Positions 21,374 through 26,463 of a stretch of 26,463 nt of DNA are shown here, one piece after another. Positions within the stretch are counted from its first letter, which is position 1. Each line of letters starts with the position of its first letter. The DNA comes from JBOGXA01 sp050694175 (GTDB lineage: Bacteria > Actinomycetota > CADDZG01 > WHSQ01). The notes beneath the pieces were generated by a model. The model had not been told where the DNA came from. It worked only from the letters and a program-made list of their open reading frames with translations, and ran no database searches. The stretch covers positions 1 to 26,463 of the forward strand of contig JBOGXA010000027.1 of the NCBI GenBank assembly GCA_050694175.1, in the 5' to 3' direction. A program made the position numbers and the translations under genes.

Positions 21374-22422
21374 CTACTTCGGCGCCCGCCCGCGCGTCTT
21401 CGGCCGGGACCGCCTTCGATTTCGAGCTGCCCCCCGAGCTCGAAGCGAGCGTCCCGCCGGAGGTGCGCGGGCGGGCGCGCGACGATGTTCGGATGCTCGT
21501 CGCCGAGGCCGATACGGCCCGACTCCGGCACGCGCACGTACGTGACCTTCCCCGAGTGCTGAACCCCGGAGACCTCATCGTCATCAACACCTCGGCAACC
21601 ACGCCCGCGGCCCTGGACGCCGCAACTCCCGACGGGCCCGCGCGTCTCCATCTGTCCACCCCTCTTCCGGGCGGCCTGTGGACGGTCGAGCTTCGGTCGG
21701 CGACGGGAGGGATGTGGAACCGGGACGTTCCCGGCGTCGTTTCGGTCGCGGGCGGGGGCCGGGCCCGATTCCACGCCCCCTTCGGCGCCAGTGCGCGCCT
21801 GTGGGTCGCCTCGCTCGATGTGCCGAACGGCATCGACCATTACCTGGCTCGGTGGGGCACGCCCATCCGCTACGAACACGCGCGCGCGTGGCCCCTCGCC
21901 GCCTACCAGACCACGTACGCTACGGAGCCGGGAAGCGCCGAGATGCCGAGCGCGGGTCGTGCGCTCACGCCCCGGATCATCACGGACCTCGTCGCGCGCG
22001 GCATCGGGGTCACGCCCCTCGTCCTGCATTGCGGGGTGTCGTCGCTGGAGCTCGATGAGGAGCCCTATCCCGAGCGCTACCGGGTCCCCTCCGAGACTGC
22101 GCGGCGGGTCAACGAGACGCGCGCCGGCGGGGGCCAGGTGATCGCGATCGGGACGACCGTGGTGCGCGCCCTCGAGACGGTTGCGGACGGCACCGGCCGG
22201 GTGCACCCGGGGGCCGGGTGGACCGACATCGTGGTGGATCCCGAGGGCGGCGTGAGAGCGATTAACGGCCTCGTCACGGGGTGGCACCAGCCGCGTGCTT
22301 CGCACCTTGCCCTGGTGGAGGCGGTCGCCGGCAGAGATCTTCTTCACCGCTCCTATCGGGCCGCGGTGGACGGAGGCTATCTCTGGCACGAGTTCGGCGA
22401 CCTTCACCTCCTCCTTCCGTAG
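21370..22422 (+). CDS. QueA-like (SAM:tRNA ribosyltransferase-isomerase family) protein with altered motifs
   Basis: 350 residues, full QueA length. Shared features: N-terminal FDFELPPELEA, NPGDLIVIN, YQTTYATEPGSAEMPSAG (about 179-196), ERYRVPSETARRVNETRAGGGQVIAIGTTVVRALE (about 235-270) and C-terminal WHQPRASHLALVEAVAG, ending FGDLHLLLP. QueA transfers a ribosyl group from SAM to 7-aminomethyl-7-deazaguanine in tRNA. Yet the family block usually read as DTRVIPAR is NTSATTPAA here (73-81), and the block normally ending in GLHFT is GRALT (195-200); TLHVGLGTF reads VLHCGVSSLE. It may therefore use another substrate. Co-translation with an SDR (ATGA overlap) is not a queuosine arrangement, and no other queuosine genes are in the window. 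Confidence 0.8.
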   Translation: MTTSAPARASSAGTAFDFELPPELEASVPPEVRGRARDDVRMLVAEADTARLRHAHVRDLPRVLNPGDLIVINTSATTPAALDAATPDGPARLHLSTPLPGGLWTVELRSATGGMWNRDVPGVVSVAGGGRARFHAPFGASARLWVASLDVPNGIDHYLARWGTPIRYEHARAWPLAAYQTTYATEPGSAEMPSAGRALTPRIITDLVARGIGVTPLVLHCGVSSLELDEEPYPERYRVPSETARRVNETRAGGGQVIAIGTTVVRALETVADGTGRVHPGAGWTDIVVDPEGGVRAINGLVTGWHQPRASHLALVEAVAGRDLLHRSYRAAVDGGYLWHEFGDLHLLLP

Positions 22423-22533
22423 CGACCTTGCCTTTCTTAGGAATTCGCCCCCCTCGAGTGCCCCATTCCCTACGGTTCTTCGAAGTTCTTATCGGGATGA
22501 AATAGGCACCGGCCAGACCGGGTTGCCCCCTAC

Positions 22534-23529
22534 ATGAGACCGTCCACTGAAGTCCGTCACAGCGCGCCTACCTGGCTCACATGGGCCGCGCTGTGGACCG
22601 TCTACATAGTGTGGGGGTCCACCTACCTGGCCATACGCGTCACCGTGGAGACGCTTCCGCCGCTTCTTACTGCCGGAGCGCGCTTCCTGGTGGCAGGAGC
22701 GATCGTGTACGGAGTGCTGGCCATCCGGCGCGGTCTCAGGGGTGTTCGGGTGACGGGCCGCGAGCTCCTGTCGTCATCCTTCGTTGGCGGGGCTTTGTTG
22801 CTGGGAGGGAACGGCCTGGTTGTGCTCGCGGAGCGCGATGCGCCCTCGAGTCTCGCCGCGCTGATCATCGCGTCGGTCCCGCTATGGGTCGTCCTGTTCC
22901 GCTATGTGACTTCGGAATCGATCGCGCGCGGCACACTGGCCGGCGTGGTTTTGGGCTTCGGTGGCGTCGCCATCCTCGTTCTCCCCGGCGATAGGCCTGG
23001 CGGCGCCACCGCTCTGAGCATCGTTCTCCTCATAGGCGCCGCGGCGTTCTGGGCGACGGGGTCGTTTGCCTCCACCCGCCTTCACCTTCCGCGCGACCCG
23101 TTTCTGTCAACCGGGATCCAGATGCTTTGTGGCGGGGTGTGGCTGGTCGTTGCGGGCTTGATCGGGGGTGAAGCGGCGAACATCGACGTTGCAGGATTCT
23201 CGGCCGCGTCCGTGTGGGCGTTTCTCTATCTCATTGTTTTCGGTTCGCTCCTCGCGTTCACTGCATACGTCTGGTTGCTTCAGAACGCCCCGATATCGAA
23301 GGTCGCGACGTACGCGTATGTGAACCCTGTCATCGCCATCATCCTTGGGTGGTTGATCCTGTCGGAGCGGATGACGACCAACATGCTCATAGGGGCGGCC
23401 GTCATCGTCGCGTCGGTTGCGTTCATCGTGAGCAAAGAAGCGCACGGAGCGCCGGCTAAGGAGTCGGACGCCGCTTCTGCGCGGCCCGACCGATTCGGCC
23501 GCGTTCTGGCGGAATCGAAGTCGCACTAG
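22534..23529 (+). CDS. EamA/DMT family transporter (YedA-like)
   Basis: 331 residues, about ten membrane helices in two EamA repeats. It opens LTWAALWTVYIVWGSTYLAIRVTVETLPPLLTAGARFLVAG, the standard drug/metabolite transporter start (WGSTYLAI), and the second repeat ends AYVWLLQNAPISKVATYAYVNPVIAIILGWLILSERMTTNMLIGAAVIVASVAFIV, where YxxP and LSE are family marks. A basic C-terminal tail of about 40 residues follows. Related proteins export amino acids, purines or drugs; the substrate is unknown. ATG 22534 has no clear Shine-Dalgarno sequence or nearby TANNNT. The gene follows QueA-like by 111 bp and could be an independent unit. Its stop (TAG) lies within the -10 of the next gene. Confidence 0.92.
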   Translation: MRPSTEVRHSAPTWLTWAALWTVYIVWGSTYLAIRVTVETLPPLLTAGARFLVAGAIVYGVLAIRRGLRGVRVTGRELLSSSFVGGALLLGGNGLVVLAERDAPSSLAALIIASVPLWVVLFRYVTSESIARGTLAGVVLGFGGVAILVLPGDRPGGATALSIVLLIGAAAFWATGSFASTRLHLPRDPFLSTGIQMLCGGVWLVVAGLIGGEAANIDVAGFSAASVWAFLYLIVFGSLLAFTAYVWLLQNAPISKVATYAYVNPVIAIILGWLILSERMTTNMLIGAAVIVASVAFIVSKEAHGAPAKESDAASARPDRFGRVLAESKSH

Positions 23530-23532
23530 TCT
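23527..23532 (+). promoter_or_regulatory. Putative -10 of the transglycosylase gene, overlapping the EamA stop
   Basis: TAGTCT includes the TAG stop of the upstream transporter and ends 7 nt before the GTG at 23540. A leaderless transcript is inferred. Confidence 0.4.
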
Positions 23533-23539
23533 CGAAGTT

Positions 23540-24460
23540 GTGGTGAGGCGATGGTTGATCGCGCTCGTACTGATCCTGTGCGCATGTACGAGCGATGACC
23601 GGGCGGTAGTGGCGCCTCTCCAGCCGTCCGCGTCTGCTACTCCCTCCCCCCAGCCGTCAAACTCCGACCCTCCGGCGAGCATCCCCCAACCCCATGTACA
23701 GGAGCTTGGGAGGTCGCCGCAGGAGGTGGCGGACGCGCTCGTTTCCCTGCGGCGCCAACTGCGCGCTGATGTTGAGAGATGGATCGCGACCGGAGCACGG
23801 CCGCAGTCGCCGCTCGGCCGCCGGGTGCACGTTCAGGCCCTCGGGGAGCAGCAAGTCCTGCGCCGTCTGATCGCCCATCCGAGGCTTGCCGGCAACGTGA
23901 CGCGTCGTCTCCCGTCTGCGGTCGGCAGAAGGGTGAAACGTCATGTCGCGATCGGCGGACGCGTCCGCGCGCTAATTGATCCAATCGAGCCCCCGATTAC
24001 CTTGAAGACCACCGAACCCCTCTCGCCGAACCGCCTCATGTCGATCTTCAAGCGCGTGGGGAGGCGGCACGGGATCGACTGGGAGATTCTCGCGTCGGTG
24101 AATTTCGTCGAAAGCCGGTTCGGGCGCGCCATCGGCTCGAGCCCTGCCGGAGCAATCGGTCCCATGCAGTTCCTACCGTCGACGTGGGACGCTTACGGCC
24201 GCGGAGGTGACATCCGCAACCCTCGGGACGCGATCCCGGCCGCGGCGCGGCTGCTCGACGCGACGGGGGCACCCGAAGACATGCGCGCAGCTCTGTTCGC
24301 CTACAACCACTCCGACGCGTACGTCGACGCGGTCCTCACTTACGCGCGCGACATGAAGGCGGATGTCCGCAACTACTACACGTACTGGTGCTGGGAGATC
24401 TTCATCCGCACGACCGAGGGCGAGGTCCAGCTGACGGGGCCGGGCGGCCGGCGACCCTAG
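23540..24460 (+). CDS. Secreted lytic transglycosylase (SLT domain)
   Basis: 306 residues. The start GTG (or GTG 23543) gives MVRRWLIALVLILCACTS, a lipoprotein-type signal sequence with C14/C16 at the end of the hydrophobic run, followed by a Ser/Pro-rich spacer (about 25-55). A helical region (about 57-150) leads to the SLT-like domain: the catalytic Glu191 in NFVESRFG, GPMQFLPSTWDAYG (207-220), DAIPAAARLLDATG and ALFAYNHSDAYVDAVLTYAR. These are the marks of soluble lytic murein transglycosylases that cut glycan strands with a 1,6-anhydro product. It probably acts in cell-wall remodelling outside the membrane. TAGTCT 7 nt upstream suggests a leaderless mRNA. Confidence 0.88.
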   Translation: MVRRWLIALVLILCACTSDDRAVVAPLQPSASATPSPQPSNSDPPASIPQPHVQELGRSPQEVADALVSLRRQLRADVERWIATGARPQSPLGRRVHVQALGEQQVLRRLIAHPRLAGNVTRRLPSAVGRRVKRHVAIGGRVRALIDPIEPPITLKTTEPLSPNRLMSIFKRVGRRHGIDWEILASVNFVESRFGRAIGSSPAGAIGPMQFLPSTWDAYGRGGDIRNPRDAIPAAARLLDATGAPEDMRAALFAYNHSDAYVDAVLTYARDMKADVRNYYTYWCWEIFIRTTEGEVQLTGPGGRRP

Positions 24461-24472
24461 CGGCCCATTGCA

Positions 24473-24521
24473 TCGAGTGTGAGTTTCACGCTCGCACATA
24501 GGGCGGCGAATTCACACTCGA
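24473..24521 (+). repeat. Inverted repeat with competing pairings, upstream of the sigma-factor gene
   Basis: TCGAGTGTGA (24473-24482) is matched perfectly by TCACACTCGA (24512-24521), 29 nt apart. The same left arm GAGTGTGA can also pair with TCACGCTC (24486-24493) across a 3-nt loop, with one G-U. The two pairings exclude each other. Terminator, attenuator or protein sites are all possible. Confidence 0.55.
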
Positions 24522-24581
24522 CGCGGAAAATAGCGATCCGGACTGCAACCCTTTCGCGTGCCCAGGCGTCGGTCGGGTGAG

Positions 24582-25103
24582 ATGCACGCAATAGTTGAGT
24601 CCGTGGCCGCAACGCGAGACGAGGAATTCAGGTCCTTCTTCCAATCCGAGGGGGAGGGCATCAGGCGCCTGGGCGTGTTCCTGACCGGAGACGCCGAGAA
24701 GGGAGCCGATCTCGCCCAGGAGGCGCTCGCGCGCACCTACCGTCATTGGGGACGCATCAGAAACCACGACCCCGGCCCCTACTGCCGGCGCATCCTCGTC
24801 AATCTCGTCCGCAGCGCGTACCGGCGCAGTCTGCTGGAGCGCAGGCACGCCGAGGACCGGCAGCCCGCCGGGGTGATTCAGGCCGACGGTGGCCGGGTCG
24901 ACGAATGGCTTCGGCTCGCGCCGGCGCTCAAGCAACTATCGCCCGTCCGGCGTGCGGTCATCGTGCTGCGCTTCTACGAGGACATGACCGAGGCCGAGAT
25001 CGCGAGCACCCTCGATCGACCGGTCGGAACCGTCAAGTCGGATCTCCACCGTGGCTTGAACAAGCTGAGAGAACTGCTCGGGGAGCGAGAGGAGCAGGTA
25101 TGA
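24582..25103 (+). CDS. ECF sigma factor, SigE family
   Basis: About 173 residues from ATG 24582 (MHAIVESVAATRDEEF); a GTG at 24558 is the alternative. Sigma region 2 reads GEGIRRLGVFLTGDAEKGADLAQEALARTYRHWGRIRNHDPGPYCRRILVNLVRSAYRR, and region 4 reads LAPALKQLSPVRRAVIVLRFYEDMTEAEIASTLDRPVGTVKSDLHRGLNKLRELL, the helix-turn-helix for the -35. The SigE-family hallmark AYLxRILVNL-like stretch is present. The next gene overlaps by four bases (ATGA) and encodes a one-helix membrane protein, the usual anti-sigma place. GGGTGAG directly upstream of 24582 supports that start. Inverted repeats lie upstream at 24473-24521. Confidence 0.92.
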   Translation: MHAIVESVAATRDEEFRSFFQSEGEGIRRLGVFLTGDAEKGADLAQEALARTYRHWGRIRNHDPGPYCRRILVNLVRSAYRRSLLERRHAEDRQPAGVIQADGGRVDEWLRLAPALKQLSPVRRAVIVLRFYEDMTEAEIASTLDRPVGTVKSDLHRGLNKLRELLGEREEQV

Positions 25104-25921
25104 GTTTCGAGGATCGACTGCGCGCCCAGATGCGCTCGGCGGAGGGATCGGTGCCGGGCCGGCCGCTAGAGTGGGAGGAAACGATGGACCGTGCCAGGCG
25201 TTCCCGTCGCCGCTACATCGCCACCGTGGCGTTTGCGACCGGCATCGTCGCGGTCGTGGCCACCGCGTCGGTGATCGCGCTGACGGGCGGATCGGGGCCC
25301 GAGCGGGGTCTCGCTCCCGTCGGGCCGGGCCCCACCGAATCCCTGGAGCCAGAGGAGACGCCCTCGCCGACCCCCGAGCCCGAGGACACGCCACCGCCGC
25401 CGGTCGAGACGCCGAGCCCTGAACCGGATTTAACGGGGCCCGCGTGCTCGGCGGCCGACATGAGTTCCACCCTGGTTTCGCAGGACGGCCTTCCTCCGGA
25501 GGTGGCCGATATGCGACAGCAGATCGTCGAGCTTGCCGTGGTGTGCGACTACGAAGGTCTCGACGCGCTCGCGCGGGAGGGCCGCGAGTATTTCACCTTC
25601 TCCTTCGGCGAAACCAGGAGCGCGGCGCGTTTCTGGCGGCAGCTCGAGAACGACGGTGAACCGGTCATGCGCAACCTCGTTCTCGTCCTGAGCATCGACT
25701 ACACGGATCGAAAGGGGTTCGAGGACGTCGAGCGGCTCTACGAATGGCCGTCGGCGTCTCGAAGGTATCCGACCGATGCAGACTGGCATAAGGTCGTCGA
25801 CGCGGGGGTGCACACCGCCGAGGACGTCCGGCTCATGAAGGAGTTGGGCAGCGGCTACCTCGGATGGCGCGCGTCGATCACCGACGACGGCGACTGGATC
25901 GCCTTCGTGGCGGGCGACTGA
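25100..25921 (+). CDS. Membrane anti-sigma-like protein with extracytoplasmic domain
   Basis: 273 residues. A cytoplasmic N-terminus of about 38 residues (SFEDRLRAQMRSAEGSVPGRP) is followed by one membrane helix YIATVAFATGIVAVVATASVIAL (about 39-61), a Pro/Glu/Thr-rich spacer (76-112) and a C-terminal extracytoplasmic domain with ACSAADM and VVCDYEG cysteines. No zinc-binding anti-sigma HxxxCxxC motif is present in the cytoplasmic part. The N-terminal motif FEDRLRAQM is common in proteins encoded after SigE-type ECF factors. ATG 25100 overlaps the sigma stop (ATGA) with GGAG upstream; the frame is open upstream but runs through the sigma gene. It probably holds the sigma factor at the membrane and senses an outside signal; this is inference. 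Confidence 0.85.
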   Translation: MSFEDRLRAQMRSAEGSVPGRPLEWEETMDRARRSRRRYIATVAFATGIVAVVATASVIALTGGSGPERGLAPVGPGPTESLEPEETPSPTPEPEDTPPPPVETPSPEPDLTGPACSAADMSSTLVSQDGLPPEVADMRQQIVELAVVCDYEGLDALAREGREYFTFSFGETRSAARFWRQLENDGEPVMRNLVLVLSIDYTDRKGFEDVERLYEWPSASRRYPTDADWHKVVDAGVHTAEDVRLMKELGSGYLGWRASITDDGDWIAFVAGD

Positions 25922-25929
25922 GCCAGGCC

Positions 25930-25960
25930 GACTGTCCCTCAGGTCCCGTATAGCCCGCCG
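25930..25960 (+). repeat. 31-bp direct repeat, copy 1
   Basis: The 31-bp unit begins GACTGTCCCTCAGGTCCC and ends CCCGCCG. It recurs exactly at 25990-26020, giving a 60-bp period; the next ~10 bases (A/C GATG G/C ACA) are similar as well. It starts just after the anti-sigma stop. Confidence 0.85.
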
Positions 25961-25989
25961 AGATGGACACTCACCCGCCGGGTCGCGGT

Positions 25990-26020
25990 GACTGTCCCTC
26001 AGGTCCCGTATAGCCCGCCG
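25990..26020 (+). repeat. 31-bp direct repeat, copy 2
   Basis: An exact second copy of the unit at 25930, 60 bp away, lying 14 bp before the stop codon of the convergent peptidase gene. No hairpin is evident inside the unit; GGGAC appears twice on the minus strand. Confidence 0.85.
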
Positions 26021-26034
26021 CGATGCACATCACG

Positions 26035-26463
26035 CTATGGGCGGCCGGCCCCCGCGTAGTCGGCTCGATACGCCGACACCACCCGTACCGACGCGCCCGT
26101 GTACGGTGCCTCGACCATCTGGCCGTTGCCCACGTACATAGCGACGTGATGAATGGGGCTCCCGAAGAAGAGCAGATCGCCGGGTCGCCAGCTCGCCTGG
26201 GGTACCCGCGCCGTCGCGCTGTACTGCATTTGCGAGCTGTGGGGCAACGACACGCCGGCCCGTGCCCACGCCCACATCGTCAGTCCCGAGCAGTCGTACG
26301 AATCGGGCCCGGCCGCTCCCCACCGGTAGGGCTTGCCGACCTGAGAGAGGGCCGCGCCGACTGCCACCCCGGCCGCGCTCGACGGCTCCGGTGGGGGATC
26401 GACCGGAGGGGCGACGACGGCGCCGCCCCCGGTTGGGGCGCGACCTCCGCCTCGGCCCCGATC
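26035..26463 (-). CDS. NlpC/P60 (C40) cell-wall peptidase, N-terminus outside the window
   Basis: The visible 142 residues are the C-terminal domain; the frame is open to the window edge. A Gly/Pro-rich linker (GGGAVVAPPVDPPPEPSSAAG) precedes AVGAALSQVGKPYRWGAAGPDSYDCSGLTMWAWARAGVSLPHSSQMQY, with the catalytic Cys in DCSGL. The catalytic His is in SPIHHVAMYVGNGQMVEAPYTG, and the third polar residue lies near there. Such enzymes cut the gamma-D-Glu-meso-Dap or related bonds in peptidoglycan stem peptides. Since the remainder is missing, other domains (coiled coil, LysM) upstream cannot be excluded. The stop lies 14 bp from the tandem repeat. Convergent with the anti-sigma-like gene. Confidence 0.92.
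   Translation of the reverse strand, partial: DRGRGGGRAPTGGGAVVAPPVDPPPEPSSAAGVAVGAALSQVGKPYRWGAAGPDSYDCSGLTMWAWARAGVSLPHSSQMQYSATARVPQASWRPGDLLFFGSPIHHVAMYVGNGQMVEAPYTGASVRVVSAYRADYAGAGRP

Noticed and set aside
24746..25099. Upstream extension of the anti-sigma-like frame
   Set aside because: It runs through the sigma-factor gene in another frame; the ATGA overlap and GGAG at 25091 mark the real start.

Overview
This is a GC-rich, gene-dense window that looks like chromosomal DNA of an actinobacterium (Actinomycetota). The supporting signs are a fragment resembling the C-terminal domain of mycothiol-dependent maleylpyruvate isomerases, an Rv2578c-type radical SAM protein, a SigE-type ECF sigma factor, RsbW-like kinase genes and frequent GTG/TTG starts. 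Many genes also have a TANNNT-type -10 hexamer only 6-8 nt before the start codon, which implies leaderless mRNAs. No rRNA, tRNA, CRISPR array, phage or insertion sequence was recognised. The species cannot be named from sequence alone.

Layout. 1-470: a VOC-fold protein. 685-3900: a TetR regulator and MFS exporter, then an RsbW-like ATPase and a partner protein. Three copies of one 20-bp dyad (one before tetR, two before the RsbW-like gene) suggest one TetR regulon. 3917-4190: a decayed isomerase fragment. 4261-5867: a secreted beta-helix protein ending at a strong hairpin. 6077-8085: two small unknown genes and a convergent AI-2E/PerM-type membrane protein. 8401-11967: a class III aminotransferase and a convergent amylo-alpha-1,6-glucosidase-like enzyme. 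12094-14153: an EamA exporter, a GNAT acetyltransferase and a sugar-N-methyltransferase-like protein. 14234-16290: a LexA/SOS-type box in front of a radical SAM protein interrupted by a 344-residue LAGLIDADG intein placed exactly at the third iron-sulfur cysteine. 16287-19217: HtpX protease, divergent (16-bp gap) from an enolase-superfamily racemase plus DUF1611 pair that resembles the DgcA/DgcN D-glutamate route. 19205-22422: a membrane protein and a SufR-like regulator, divergent from an SDR oxidoreductase and a QueA-like protein with altered signature motifs. 22534-25921: an EamA exporter, a lytic transglycosylase, and an ECF sigma factor with a membrane anti-sigma-like partner. 25930-26020: a tandem direct repeat. 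26035-26463: an NlpC/P60 peptidase cut by the window edge.

The genes are mostly short independent units. Likely functional couples are TetR-MFS-RsbW-like (shared operator), DgcA-DgcN-like (GTGA overlap), SDR-QueA-like (ATGA overlap) and sigma/anti-sigma (ATGA overlap). The strongest leads for new biology are the intein in a radical SAM cluster motif under an SOS-type box, the shared TetR operator, the divergent QueA-like paralog with its SDR partner and Fe-S-type regulator, and pervasive leaderless promoters including a symmetric bidirectional -10.
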